Origin: JAOUEA01 sp035711865
GTDB lineage: Bacteria; Actinomycetota; UBA4738; HRBIN12
Assembly (NCBI GenBank): GCA_035711865.1
Contig: DASTBT010000079.1
Location: 6,264 to 70,263 of the forward strand
Reading direction: 5' to 3'
DNA: 64,000 bases
In this document: one piece after another, positions 42,696 to 51,842 of the stretch
Numbering within the stretch: the first letter of the stretch is position 1
How the letters are laid out: each line of letters starts with the position of its first letter
Notes under the pieces: model-generated
Database searches by the model: none
What the model saw: only the letters and a program-made list of their open reading frames with translations
Told to the model about the DNA's origin: nothing
Position numbers and translations under genes: made by a program

Positions 42696-45600
42696 ATGTT
42701 CCTGAGGTCGATCACGATCCGCGGGTTCAAGTCGTTCGCGGACAAGACGGTGCTCGAGTTCATCCCCGGCGTCTCCGTGATCGTCGGGCCCAACGGCTCG
42801 GGCAAGTCCAACCTCGTCGACGCGATCAGCTGGGCTCTCGGTGAACAGGGAGCCCGCTCCCTGCGCGGGGGGCAGATGGCCGACGTGATCTTCGCCGGCA
42901 CGCCGTCACGACCGGCGCTCGGTATGGCCGAGGTGAAGCTCGTGATCGACAATTCGGCCGGCAAGATCCCGGTGCCGATGAGCGAGATCGAGGTCGCGCG
43001 CACGATCTTCCGCTCGGGGGACTCGGAGTACCGCATCAACGGCGAGGTCGTGCGCCTGCTCGACGTGCAGGAGCTGCTTTCCGAGACCGGCATCGGTCGT
43101 GCCCTGCACACGGTGGTCGGGCAGGGGCAGCTCGAAGAGGTCCTGCTCGCCAGGCCCGAGGACCGCCGCAAGTACATCGAGGAGGCGGCCGGCATCGCCA
43201 AGCACCGCCGCCGGAAAGAGCGCGCCCAACGCAAGCTCGCGAACCTCGATCAGGACCTGCTCCGGCTGGCCGATGTGCTCTCGGAACTGCGCCGGCAGCT
43301 GAAGCCGCTGCAGCAGCAGGCACAGATGGCGACGAAGCACGAGACCCTCACCGCGGAGGCGGAGAGCCTCTCGCGCAACCTCGCGGCCGCCCGCCTCCGA
43401 GCGCTGCTTCGAGAGCGCGATCGGCGAGCGGACTCCTGGGAGCGTGGGCTCGACGAGCGTCGCACGGCTCGCGAACGGCTCGACGGGCTCGACGGCGAGG
43501 TGCTCGAGGCGGCCGACGCTCGGGCGACCGCATCCGAGGCCTTGGCCGACGCCGAGCTCGCATCGCGTGCCACCACGGAGGAACGGCGCCGGGCCGAGCA
43601 AGCGTTCCGGGAGGCGGTGGAGCGCGAGGCCGCCGCGCGCGAACGAATGGCCTCGCAGGCGACGAGGGCTGCCCGCGTCGACGCTGTCGACGACGAGATC
43701 ACGCGCGTCGGCGCCGAGCTGGGTCGGGTGGTCGCCGACCTCGAGCGCAGCGAGCGTGAGCTCGAAGCGGCCGAGGCCGCGTTCCGCGAGGCGGAGCAGG
43801 AACGCGGACGCATCGAGTCGCTGCACCGGCGCGCGGGGGAGGAGGCGGCCGGGCGCCGCGCCGAGGTCGAGGCGTTGGAGCGGTCCCTCGCCTCGAGCGA
43901 GCGCGAGCGCGAGCGGGTCGCCGCCTCGCTGATATCGGTCCGTGAGCGGATCGCGGAAGCCGAGGCTGAACGCGCCGGTCTGGAAGCCGAGGTCGAGACC
44001 TTCGACGACGGATCGGCGCCGATGAACGAGAAGCGTGCCGCGCTCGAGTCGGAGCGGCGTGGCCTGGTCGGCAAGATCGAGGAGCTCGACGATGTGCGTC
44101 GCCGCCACGAGGCTCGGCGCGACCTGCTCGAGGCGCGCCGGCAGGACATCGAGGAGACGCCCGGGTCACGCTTCCTCGATGCGCACAAGGGTCGAGCCAT
44201 CGGGTTGCTCCGGGATCTCGTGACGGTGGAACCGGGGCTCGAGCGTGCGCTCGCCGCTGCGCTGGGCTCGTTGGCCGATGCGGTCGTCTACGGCGACGGA
44301 GAAGCTGCCCTCGCCGACGCACCCGAAGGTGACGGTGCGATCCTCGCGATCTCGGCGGGGGGACCAGTGCCGATGGGTCTGTCGGGCGAGCGCAAGTTGC
44401 TCGCCGCCGTCGAGGCCGATCCGGCAGCCCGGGGCATCGTGAGCACGGTGCTCCGCGACGTCTACGTCGCGGCCGACGTCATCGAGGCCTCGGAGAAGCA
44501 GCGGCAGCACGGTTCGTCGTTCGTCACGCCCGACGGGGTGCTCGTCGGGCCCGCGGTCATCCACACGGCGAAGGTGGCCGATGCCCGATCCCGAGAGATC
44601 AGGGCCGAGCTGCAGGTGGTGGTCCACGACCTCGCAGCCACGGTCAACGCGTTGAAACCCAAGCGGGAGCGCCTGGCCGAGATCGCGGGGGAGATCGACT
44701 TCCTCCGCGATCAGATCGAGGCGGCCGACGCCGAGATCGTCTCGGTGGCAGAACGTCTCGCCGGCGTCGACCGGGCCCTGACGGGCATGAGGACCGAGGA
44801 GGCGTTGCACGACCAGCGCCTCGCCGCGGTCGAGGACTCCGTCGCGCTGGCCCGGCAGCGCCTGGCCGCGCTGGCGCCGGCGGACGCCGAGCGACCGCCC
44901 GACCTCCCGCCCGTGCCGCAGCCGCCCATATCGGCTCGCGTGGCGGTGGAGACCCTGCGACGAGACCGCTCGGGGCACGACGCCCGGCTCGTCGCGCTGC
45001 GGAACGAGCGCGACGAGCTGTCGGCGCACGATCCGGTTGCGATGCGGGCCGAGCTCACGGCCGCCGAGACCGATCGAGCGGAGGCCGAGTCCGAGGTCGC
45101 GCGCGCCGAGGCCGCGGCGAACGAGGCCGCCGCGATCCGCGACGCCGCCGCGACGGCCGAGCGCGAGGTCGCCGGGCGAGAGGCGGCCGTGAACAAGGCG
45201 TGGCGCGATGCGTCGACGGAGCTCGAACGGCTCCGCGAAGCGTACGAAGACGACGACCGGACGAGGGGCGACATCGATCGACGGATCCGGGAGGCGGAAC
45301 GACTGATCCGCGAGGGTTATGGGGCCGACCCGACGGCGCTCGTCGCGGAGCTGTCCGACGACGACTCCGTCGAGGCGCTCGAGAAGCGTTCCGAGCTCGT
45401 GCAGCGACGCCTGGCTCTGCTCGGTCGAGTGAACCTGCTCGCCACCGGGGAGTTCGAGGCCATGCAGGAGCGCCACGACTTCATGGCCAGGGAGCTCGAC
45501 GACGTCAAACAGGCGCGCCGCAACCTGCTCGAGGTGATCGCGCAGGTCGACCGAGAGATCACCGAGGCGTTCACCGCCGCGTATCGCGATGTCGCCTCGC

Positions 45601-46142
45601 AGTTCGAGCGACTGATCGCTGACCTGTTCCCGGGCGGCTCGGGCAGGCTGGTGCTCACCGATCCCGCGGAGCCGTTGACGAGCGGGATCGAGATCGAAGC
45701 ATCTCCGGGCCGCAAGCGCGTGAAGCGCATCTCGCTGCTCTCGGGCGGCGAGCGGTCGTTGACCGCCATGGCGTTCCTGTTCGCGATCTTCACCGCCCGC
45801 CCTTCACCGTTCTACCTGATGGACGAGGTCGAGCCGGCGCTCGACGACGTGAACCTCCATCGGTTCCTGCGTCTCGTCGAGGGGTTCGCGCGCGAGTCGC
45901 AGGTGCTGATCGTGACGCACCAGAAGCGCACGATGGAGGTCGCCGCGATGATGTACGGCATCTCCCTGAGCAAGGACGGCACCACGAAGGTGGTCGCGCA
46001 GCGGCTCGATCAGCAGACCCCGCTGGAATCCGACGCGAGGCTCGAGGGCGAGCGGGAAGCTGCCGCCGCCGCGTTCGCCCCTCAGACCTCGGCCGACGAC
46101 GAGCCGGTGATCGAGGTGCCGGAGGGCGAGCCGGTCGGCTAG
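42696..46142 (+). CDS. smc: Chromosome segregation protein SMC
   Basis: 1148 residues. Walker A VIVGPNGSGKSNLVDAISWALGE at the N terminus. Two long coiled coils (about 165-480 and 650-960) flank the hinge around residues 490-620. At the C terminus are the ABC signature LLSGGERSLTAMAFLFAI and Walker B FYLMDEVEPALDD. Organises and condenses the chromosome with ScpA/ScpB, which lie elsewhere. The stop TAG is the start of the ftsY -10. Confidence 0.96.
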   Translation: MFLRSITIRGFKSFADKTVLEFIPGVSVIVGPNGSGKSNLVDAISWALGEQGARSLRGGQMADVIFAGTPSRPALGMAEVKLVIDNSAGKIPVPMSEIEVARTIFRSGDSEYRINGEVVRLLDVQELLSETGIGRALHTVVGQGQLEEVLLARPEDRRKYIEEAAGIAKHRRRKERAQRKLANLDQDLLRLADVLSELRRQLKPLQQQAQMATKHETLTAEAESLSRNLAAARLRALLRERDRRADSWERGLDERRTARERLDGLDGEVLEAADARATASEALADAELASRATTEERRRAEQAFREAVEREAAARERMASQATRAARVDAVDDEITRVGAELGRVVADLERSERELEAAEAAFREAEQERGRIESLHRRAGEEAAGRRAEVEALERSLASSERERERVAASLISVRERIAEAEAERAGLEAEVETFDDGSAPMNEKRAALESERRGLVGKIEELDDVRRRHEARRDLLEARRQDIEETPGSRFLDAHKGRAIGLLRDLVTVEPGLERALAAALGSLADAVVYGDGEAALADAPEGDGAILAISAGGPVPMGLSGERKLLAAVEADPAARGIVSTVLRDVYVAADVIEASEKQRQHGSSFVTPDGVLVGPAVIHTAKVADARSREIRAELQVVVHDLAATVNALKPKRERLAEIAGEIDFLRDQIEAADAEIVSVAERLAGVDRALTGMRTEEALHDQRLAAVEDSVALARQRLAALAPADAERPPDLPPVPQPPISARVAVETLRRDRSGHDARLVALRNERDELSAHDPVAMRAELTAAETDRAEAESEVARAEAAANEAAAIRDAAATAEREVAGREAAVNKAWRDASTELERLREAYEDDDRTRGDIDRRIREAERLIREGYGADPTALVAELSDDDSVEALEKRSELVQRRLALLGRVNLLATGEFEAMQERHDFMARELDDVKQARRNLLEVIAQVDREITEAFTAAYRDVASQFERLIADLFPGGSGRLVLTDPAEPLTSGIEIEASPGRKRVKRISLLSGGERSLTAMAFLFAIFTARPSPFYLMDEVEPALDDVNLHRFLRLVEGFARESQVLIVTHQKRTMEVAAMMYGISLSKDGTTKVVAQRLDQQTPLESDARLEGEREAAAAAFAPQTSADDEPVIEVPEGEPVG

Positions 46143-46145
46143 CCT
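46140..46145 (+). promoter_or_regulatory. -10 element of ftsY, overlapping the smc stop
   Basis: TAGCCT followed by 6 bases and GTG 46152. Its TAG is the smc stop codon. Confidence 0.5.
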
Positions 46146-46151
46146 CCGCCA

Positions 46152-47213
46152 GTGGAACTCGGCGTCGTCGTCTTCGCTCTCCTCGCGGTCGTGGCGATCG
46201 TCGCGTTCGGCGTGCTGCGTTCGTCGCGGCGCGACCGCCTGCGGGAGCTCGAACGCGAGACGCGTACGACCGAAGGGCACGTCCGGCGGCCGGCGCCGCT
46301 GCATCCGGCCCGACAGCGTCCCGAGCCGACCAGGCCGGAACCGGGACCGTCGGGGGGCGTCTTCCGGAAGGAGGGGCTCGGAGCCAAGGTCAAGCGGCTG
46401 TTTCGGGGGGCCGCCGCCGACGACACGTGGGCCCAGCTTGAGGACCTGCTGATCAAGGCCGATGTGGGCCCCAAGGGTTCGGCCGATCTCGTCGGTCGCG
46501 TGAAATCACGCGTCGCGACGGGGGGCGACCCGGTCGCGCTGCTCCACGAAGAGATCGTCGACGTGCTCGGGCCCGACGAGCCCCTGCACCTGCCGAGCGG
46601 ACGACCTGGCGTGATCTTGGTCGTTGGGGTGAACGGCACCGGCAAGACCACCACGATCGGGAAGCTCGCGACTCGCCTTGCCGGGGAAGGGTTGCAGGTG
46701 AGCCTCGCCGCCGCCGACACGTTCCGAGCCGCCGCCGGTGAGCAGCTGGGAGTCTGGGCGAAGAGGGCGGGCGCCCACCTCGTGGGGCAGGAGCGTGGCG
46801 CCGATCCCGGCGCCGTCGTGTTCGACGCCGTCAAGTCGGCGGCCGCACGCGGGGCCGACGTTCTGATCGTCGATACGGCCGGGCGACTGCACACGAAGAC
46901 ACCGTTGATGGACGAGCTCGGCAAGGTCAAGCGCGTGATCGAGAAGGCGGGCACGTCGGTCGACGAGACACTGCTCGTGCTCGACGCCCAGACGGGGCAG
47001 AATGGCATCGCACAGGCGAGGGCGTTCACCGAGGCGGTCGAGGTGACCGGCGTGGTGCTCACGAAGACCGACGGATCGGCCAAGGGTGGGATCGTGTTGG
47101 CCGTGCGGGAGGAGCTCGACGTTCCGATCCGCTTCGTCGGGGTCGGAGAAGGGGCCGACGACCTGCGGCCGTTCGAGGCGACGGCGTTCGCGGAACGGCT
47201 GCTGTCCGACTGA
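46152..47213 (+). CDS. ftsY: Signal recognition particle receptor FtsY
   Basis: 353 residues. N-terminal membrane anchor (VVVFALLAVVAIVAFGVL), a short basic/acidic linker, then the NG domain: VVGVNGTGKTTTIGKLATRL (G1), DTFRAAAGEQL, LIVDTAGRLHTK (G3), TKTDGSAKGGIVL (G4-G5) and FVGVGEGADDLRPF. It receives Ffh-ribosome complexes at the membrane. The membrane anchor is an actinobacterial trait. Partner ffh lies 1.2 kb downstream. Confidence 0.95.
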   Translation: MELGVVVFALLAVVAIVAFGVLRSSRRDRLRELERETRTTEGHVRRPAPLHPARQRPEPTRPEPGPSGGVFRKEGLGAKVKRLFRGAAADDTWAQLEDLLIKADVGPKGSADLVGRVKSRVATGGDPVALLHEEIVDVLGPDEPLHLPSGRPGVILVVGVNGTGKTTTIGKLATRLAGEGLQVSLAAADTFRAAAGEQLGVWAKRAGAHLVGQERGADPGAVVFDAVKSAAARGADVLIVDTAGRLHTKTPLMDELGKVKRVIEKAGTSVDETLLVLDAQTGQNGIAQARAFTEAVEVTGVVLTKTDGSAKGGIVLAVREELDVPIRFVGVGEGADDLRPFEATAFAERLLSD

Positions 47214-47254
47214 CGGCAGCCGGGCGGAAGCATCCAGGCGGAAGGGGTTCAGCG

Positions 47255-47644
47255 GTGTCCGACGGGAGGATCCTCATCGTGGAGGACCACCCCACGATGC
47301 GCGAGGCCATGCGCCTGGTGCTCGAGGGGGAGGGCTTCGAGATCGAGGAAGCCGCCGACGGGCAGCGTGCCCTCGAGATGGTGCGTGACGACCCGCCCGA
47401 TCTGGTCTTCCTCGACATGCACATCCCCGGGTCGAGCGGAGCGGAGGTTCTGGCAGAGGTGCGCGCGGACCCGGTCACGGCCGGCGTTCGGGTGATCATC
47501 GTCACCGCCGACGGTGAAGAGGGCCGGGAGCGAGCGATCGCGATGGGGGCCGACGACTACTTCACGAAGCCGTTCAGTCCCATCACCCTGCTGCACACGG
47601 TGGAGCAGGTGCTCAGCGCGCCGCCGCACGAACCGGGAGCCTGA
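47255..47644 (+). CDS. Single-domain response regulator
   Basis: 129 residues, receiver domain only. Acidic pocket in ILIVEDH, phosphoacceptor D54 in LVFLDMHIPG, T84 in VIIVTADG, K105 in DDYFTKPF. No output domain, so it works by protein contact, like CheY or a phosphorelay intermediate. Its 3' end overlaps the 3' end of a histidine kinase gene on the other strand by 32 bases. GTG start behind AGGGG. Confidence 0.88.
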   Translation: MSDGRILIVEDHPTMREAMRLVLEGEGFEIEEAADGQRALEMVRDDPPDLVFLDMHIPGSSGAEVLAEVRADPVTAGVRVIIVTADGEEGRERAIAMGADDYFTKPFSPITLLHTVEQVLSAPPHEPGA

Positions 47645-48311
47645 GCCGGAACGTCGCGCCGCCGCCCGGCGTCGCATCGGCGGCGATGTCGCCGCCGAGC
47701 GCCTCGGCCAGACGCCGGGCGATCGCGAGCCCCAGCCCCGACCCTTCGGCGGACCGAGCACCCTCGGTCGTTCGGTAGAAGGGTTCGAAGACGCGATCCC
47801 GTTCCTGTTCGTCGATGCCGATGCCGTGGTCGATCACGGCGATGCCGATGCACCCGTCGCCGCCGGGGACGACCTCGAGGGTGACCACCGAGCGTTGGTC
47901 CGAGTACTTCAGGGCGTTCGTCACCAGGTTCGTGAGGATCTGCCCGAGTCGGAGCGCGTCGGACTCGATCGTCGGGGGGGCGTCGGCCGAGACGCGGATC
48001 TCCACGCGCTCGCCACCCGGCAGGTCGCGCACCATCTGCTCGAGCGCCGGCACGAGCACGATGGATCCGTGCTCGATCGCGAGCGAGGCATCCTGGAGGC
48101 TCTCCATCGTGACGAGGTCGTCGGCCAGCCGGATCAGACGCTGGGTCTGCACGGAGATCACGTTCAGGAACTCGTCGATCTCGGCCTCCGAGAGTTCGGA
48201 ACGCCTGCGTTGCAGCATATCCACGAAGCCGCGGATAGCGGCGAGCGGCGCCCGCATCTCATGGCTGGTCACCGCGACCAGGCTCACGTCACGCAGATCG
48301 GACTCTGGCAT
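47613..48311 (-). CDS. Histidine kinase without a sensor domain
   Basis: 232 residues. The phosphoacceptor H17 in AVTSHEMRAPLAAIRGF is almost at the N terminus, so there is no membrane or sensing domain, only DHp plus HATPase. N box QILTNLVTNALKY, G1 DHGIGI, F box VFEPFYR, G2 GSGLGLAIARRLAE. Soluble, so its signal must come from a partner protein. Convergent with the single-domain response regulator, its likely partner. ATG behind GGGGGGA. Confidence 0.88.
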   Translation of the reverse strand: MPESDLRDVSLVAVTSHEMRAPLAAIRGFVDMLQRRRSELSEAEIDEFLNVISVQTQRLIRLADDLVTMESLQDASLAIEHGSIVLVPALEQMVRDLPGGERVEIRVSADAPPTIESDALRLGQILTNLVTNALKYSDQRSVVTLEVVPGGDGCIGIAVIDHGIGIDEQERDRVFEPFYRTTEGARSAEGSGLGLAIARRLAEALGGDIAADATPGGGATFRLRLPVRAAAR

Positions 48312-48324
48312 TCGTCCCCCCAGG

Positions 48325-48334
48325 TAGAATCCTA
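48325..48334. promoter_or_regulatory. Overlapping divergent -10 elements (histidine kinase / ffh)
   Basis: TAGAAT on the plus strand (48325-48330) and TAGGAT on the minus strand (48329-48334) share two bases. RNA polymerase can probably occupy only one direction at a time. Confidence 0.4.
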
Positions 48335-48392
48335 GTCGGCGCGCACCGGGGGAGCCCGCAGCCGCGTTCAACCGATATCGACACGGGGACCG

Positions 48393-49763
48393 ATGTTCGA
48401 CACGCTCACCGACCGGCTCGACGGCACCTTCCGGAAGTTGCGATCCCGCGGGAAGCTCCATCCCAAGCAGGTCGACAACGCTCTGTCCGACATCCGAACG
48501 GCGCTCCTCGAGTCCGACGTGGCCGTCGAAGTGGTCGACGACTTCCTGGGCAGGGTCCGCGAACGCGCGCTCTCCGAGGAGGTCATGAAGAGCCTCACGC
48601 CGGGGCAACAGGTCGTGAAGGTCGTGAACGAGGAGCTCACCGCGACCATGGGCGGCGAACACACGCCGCTCGACCTCGGGGGCGGTAGGCCGAGCGTGAT
48701 CGTGATGACCGGCGTGCAGGGGTCCGGGAAGACGACCGCCTGCGCGAAGCTCGCCAAGCACCTGAAGGCCAAGGGGAAGCGTCCGCTGTTGATCGCCGCC
48801 GATCTCGAGCGTCCCGCCGCGGTCGAACAGCTGCGCACGTTGGGACGCGAGTGCGGTGTGCCGGTGTGGTCCGAGGGCAAGGATCCCGTCAAGCTCGCCA
48901 AGCAGGGCGTCAAGGAAGCCGATCGACAGGAGGCCGATGTGGTCATCATCGACACGGCCGGCCGGCTCCACGTCGACCAGGAGATGATGAAGCAGGCACG
49001 CAGGATCAAAGACGTCACGAAGCCACAGCACGTGCTGATGGCCGCCGACGCGATGACGGGGCAGGACGCCGTCGTGCAGGCCAAGGAGTTCATGCGCGAG
49101 GTCGACACCACCGGCTTCGTGCTCACCAAGCTCGATGGCGATGCGCGCGGCGGCGCTGCGCTCTCGATCACCGCCGTCACCGGCCGCCCCGTGTACTTCG
49201 TCGGCACGGGGGAGAAGCTCGACGATCTCGAGGCGTTCCATCCCGACCGCATGGCCGGGCGCATCCTCGGCATGGGCGACGTGCTGACGCTGATCGACAA
49301 GGCGCAGGAGAAGCTCGACACCGCCGAGGCGCAGCAGGCGGCGGAGAACATCCTGAAGGGTCAGTTCACGTTCGAGGACTTCCTCGACCAGCTCCGGCAG
49401 GTGCAGAAGCTCGGCTCGATGGGCGACCTGCTCAAGATGCTTCCCGGCGTGCCGGGCGGCAAGAACGCGATGAAGGAGATGGCCGAGGCGGTCGACGAGG
49501 GAGAGCTGAAGCGTGCCGAAGCGATGATCCTCTCTATGACCCCGGCCGAGCGCCGGGAACCCGGTATCATCTCCGGGCCGCGCCGGCTGCGGATCGCGAA
49601 CGGGTCCGGGGTCACGACCGCCGACGTCAACTCGCTGCTCAAGGACTTCGAGAGCGCGAGGAAGATGATGCGGACGATGATGGGCGGCAAGCGAACCTCC
49701 GGTCGGGTGCCGGGGATGCCGGGGACCATGAGGGTTCCGTCGGCGAAGGTGCCGAAGCGATAG
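48393..49763 (+). CDS. ffh: Signal recognition particle protein Ffh
   Basis: 456 residues. N domain, then GTPase motifs VMTGVQGSGKTTACAKLA, DLERPAAVEQL, VVIIDTAGRLHVD and TKLDGDARGGAAL. The methionine-rich M domain follows (MGDLLKMLPGVPGG ... SARKMMRTMMGG) and binds signal peptides and 4.5S RNA. Targets membrane and secreted proteins to FtsY. In front of rpsP-khpA-rimM-trmD, the standard order. Confidence 0.96.
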   Translation: MFDTLTDRLDGTFRKLRSRGKLHPKQVDNALSDIRTALLESDVAVEVVDDFLGRVRERALSEEVMKSLTPGQQVVKVVNEELTATMGGEHTPLDLGGGRPSVIVMTGVQGSGKTTACAKLAKHLKAKGKRPLLIAADLERPAAVEQLRTLGRECGVPVWSEGKDPVKLAKQGVKEADRQEADVVIIDTAGRLHVDQEMMKQARRIKDVTKPQHVLMAADAMTGQDAVVQAKEFMREVDTTGFVLTKLDGDARGGAALSITAVTGRPVYFVGTGEKLDDLEAFHPDRMAGRILGMGDVLTLIDKAQEKLDTAEAQQAAENILKGQFTFEDFLDQLRQVQKLGSMGDLLKMLPGVPGGKNAMKEMAEAVDEGELKRAEAMILSMTPAERREPGIISGPRRLRIANGSGVTTADVNSLLKDFESARKMMRTMMGGKRTSGRVPGMPGTMRVPSAKVPKR

Positions 49764-49787
49764 ACGAGGAACGAGGACGAGCACGAC

Positions 49788-50303
49788 ATGTCGACGAGGA
49801 TCCGGTTGCGGCGGATGGGGGCGAACAAGCGCCCCTTCTACCGCGTCGTCGTGGCCGATCAGCGCTCCCCGCGCGACGGTCGCTTCATCGAGAACATCGG
49901 CAAGTACCATCCGCTCGAGGAACCGAGCCTGATCGAGATCGACGAGGAGCGTGCCCTTCACTGGTTGCGGGTGGGGGCACAACCGAGCGATCAGGTCCGC
50001 AACTTGATGGTCAAGGTCGGCATCTGGGACGCCTTCGTGGCCGAGCGGCCGAACGCCGCCGGCCAGGTCAAGGCCCGCGAGGCCAGGGCGGATGAGCCCA
50101 AGCTGTCGAAGAAGGCCCAGGCCAGGGCGGCCGCCGCTGCGGAGGAACCCGAGGCTCCTGCTGCGGCGTCCCCGGGGTCGGAGTCGACCGACGAGGCCGC
50201 ATCGGAGGCCGTCCCCGAGGCGGTTGCTGCGGAGGCGCCCGACGCCGAAGCCCCCGCCGACACCGGTGCCCCCGCCGACGCCGAGGCCCCCGCCGAGGGG
50301 TAG
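49788..50303 (+). CDS. rpsP: Ribosomal protein S16 with long acidic tail
   Basis: 171 residues; the S16 core ends near residue 85. MSTRIRLRRMGANKRPFYRVVVAD and GRFIENIGKYHP are family motifs. The remaining 85 residues are a low-complexity Ala/Glu/Pro tail (EAPADTGAPADAEAPAEG at the end), far longer than usual S16. The tail is probably disordered and solvent-exposed on the 30S subunit. Confidence 0.94.
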   Translation: MSTRIRLRRMGANKRPFYRVVVADQRSPRDGRFIENIGKYHPLEEPSLIEIDEERALHWLRVGAQPSDQVRNLMVKVGIWDAFVAERPNAAGQVKAREARADEPKLSKKAQARAAAAAEEPEAPAAASPGSESTDEAASEAVPEAVAAEAPDAEAPADTGAPADAEAPAEG

Positions 50304-50309
50304 GCCGCC

Positions 50310-50540
50310 GTGCGGGAGCTCGTCGACTTCCTCGTGGCCGAGTTGGTCGACGATCCCGACGCGGTCGAGGTCACCGAGTCCGAAGACGATCGCGGGCTCC
50401 GCTACACGGTGCACGTCGCTCCCGACGACATGGGCAAGGTGATCGGGAAGGGCGGTCGCACCGCGAAGGCGATCCGACTGGTCGTCCGTGCCGCCGCCAC
50501 ACGTCAGGGCACGAACGCCTACGTCGACATCGCCGACTGA
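50310..50540 (+). CDS. khpA: KH-domain RNA-binding protein KhpA
   Basis: 76 residues. A single KH domain with the GKVIGKGG RNA-binding loop in DDMGKVIGKGGRTAKAIRLVV. Small KH protein always found between rpsP and rimM in actinobacteria and firmicutes. Affects ribosome or mRNA function together with KhpB. GTG start six bases after rpsP. Confidence 0.93.
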   Translation: MRELVDFLVAELVDDPDAVEVTESEDDRGLRYTVHVAPDDMGKVIGKGGRTAKAIRLVVRAAATRQGTNAYVDIAD

Positions 50541-50541
50541 G

Positions 50542-51060
50542 GTGGCCGGGCCGACCGTCGTCGTCGGTCACGTCACGCGGGCTCACGGTCTCGGGGGCGA
50601 CGTCGAAGTCGAGCTCCGATCCGATGACCCCGAACGTTTCGCGGTTGGCGCGGTCGTTTTCACGGATACCGGTCGCTCGCTTCCAGTCGAGCGTGCGCGC
50701 CCTCACGGCGCTCGGCTCCTCGTGAAGTTCCGGTCGGTCGACGACAGGACGGTTGCGGAATCGTTGCGGGGCCAGGAGTTGGTCGTGCCCGAATCGTGGC
50801 TCCCCGACCTGCCCGAAGGGGAGTACTGGCCGTTCCAGCTGGAGGGCTGTGAGATGGTGACGGAGTCCGGCCGTTCGCTCGGGTCGCTGACCCGGGTGAT
50901 CCCCAACCCCGCCAATGACCTGTGGGTGGCGATCGACGACGCCGGAGCCGAAACGCTCGTGCCGGCCGTCCGTGAGTTGATCGTCGACGTCGACGTCGAC
51001 GCCGGGCGGATCGTGGTGCGTGACCTGCCCGGCCTGACCGCGCCCGAACCTCCAGACTGA
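50542..51060 (+). CDS. rimM: Ribosome maturation factor RimM
   Basis: 172 residues. The N-terminal barrel begins VVVGHVTRAHGLGGDVEVEL, and the C-terminal PRC barrel has YWPFQLEGCEMVTESGRSLGSLTRVIPNPANDLWVA. Helps 30S head assembly by binding S19. GTG 50542 directly follows the khpA stop. Confidence 0.93.
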   Translation: MAGPTVVVGHVTRAHGLGGDVEVELRSDDPERFAVGAVVFTDTGRSLPVERARPHGARLLVKFRSVDDRTVAESLRGQELVVPESWLPDLPEGEYWPFQLEGCEMVTESGRSLGSLTRVIPNPANDLWVAIDDAGAETLVPAVRELIVDVDVDAGRIVVRDLPGLTAPEPPD

Positions 51061-51096
51061 GAGTTCGAACGGCGAGCGCCGGGGGGCGGCCCGCGG

Positions 51097-51102
51097 TAGC
51101 CT
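51097..51102 (+). promoter_or_regulatory. -10 element, leaderless promoter of trmD
   Basis: TAGCCT followed by 7 bases and ATG 51110. Confidence 0.5.
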
Positions 51103-51109
51103 CGCCTCG

Positions 51110-51793
51110 ATGCGCATCGACGTCTTCACGATCTTCCCCGACCTGGTGCGAGGGCCCCTCACAGCGAGCCTGCTCGGGAAGGCGATCGAAGCGGCGGTGG
51201 TTGACGTTCGGATCCACGATCTGCGGGATCACACGCGCGATCCTCATCGCAGCGTGGACGACACCCCGTTCGGGGGGGGACCCGGCATGGTGATGAAGCC
51301 CGACGTCTGGTTCCGTGCCGTCGAGTCGCTCGATCCCGATCGTGGCCGGGTGTTGTTGCTCTCCCCGGCAGGTCGCCGCCTCGACCAGGATCTCGTCCGG
51401 GAGCTCGCCGACGAGCCGCACCTGACCCTGCTCTGCGGACGGTACGAGGGCGTCGATGAGCGAGTCGTGGAAGGCCTTCCGGCAGAGGAGGTCTCGATCG
51501 GCGATTACGTGCTTTCGGGCGGGGAGCTGCCCGCGCTCGTGCTTATCGAAACCGTCACCCGGCTCGTGCCGGGGGTGATCGGGAGGGAGGACTCCCACGA
51601 GCAGGACTCGTTCAGCGAGCCGGGCCTGCTCGACCATCCGCACTACACGCGGCCGCGGACGTTCCGGGGCTTGTCGGTTCCGGAGGAGCTCCTCGGCGGA
51701 AACCACGCCGAGGTCGCGCGGTGGCGACGCGAGGCGGCCGAGGCGAAGACGCGCAAGAACCGGCCGGATCTCGTGCCGGACGACCGTTCCTGA
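51110..51793 (+). CDS. trmD: tRNA (guanine(37)-N(1))-methyltransferase
   Basis: 227 residues. MRIDVFTIFPDLV start, DDTPFGGGPGMVMKPDV, and the trefoil-knot SAM site LLCGRYEGVDERV ... ISIGDYVLSGGELPALVLIE (here VSIGDYVLSGGE). Makes m1G37, which prevents frameshifting. Shorter than the E. coli enzyme at the C terminus. Confidence 0.95.
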   Translation: MRIDVFTIFPDLVRGPLTASLLGKAIEAAVVDVRIHDLRDHTRDPHRSVDDTPFGGGPGMVMKPDVWFRAVESLDPDRGRVLLLSPAGRRLDQDLVRELADEPHLTLLCGRYEGVDERVVEGLPAEEVSIGDYVLSGGELPALVLIETVTRLVPGVIGREDSHEQDSFSEPGLLDHPHYTRPRTFRGLSVPEELLGGNHAEVARWRREAAEAKTRKNRPDLVPDDRS

Positions 51794-51822
51794 ACGCTCC
51801 GCGGCGACCGAAAGCCCGCTGG

Positions 51823-51828
51823 TAGACT
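51823..51828 (+). promoter_or_regulatory. -10 element of rplS
   Basis: TAGACT, 14 bases before ATG 51843. This implies a very short leader of about 7 bases. Confidence 0.45.
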
Positions 51829-51842
51829 CGTCTGCCGTTGCC

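Noticed and set aside
48312..50414. Upstream part of a 933-residue minus-strand frame ending in the histidine kinase
   Set aside because: Only the last 232 residues (47613-48311) have kinase motifs and a ribosome site. The rest is antisense to ffh and rpsP.
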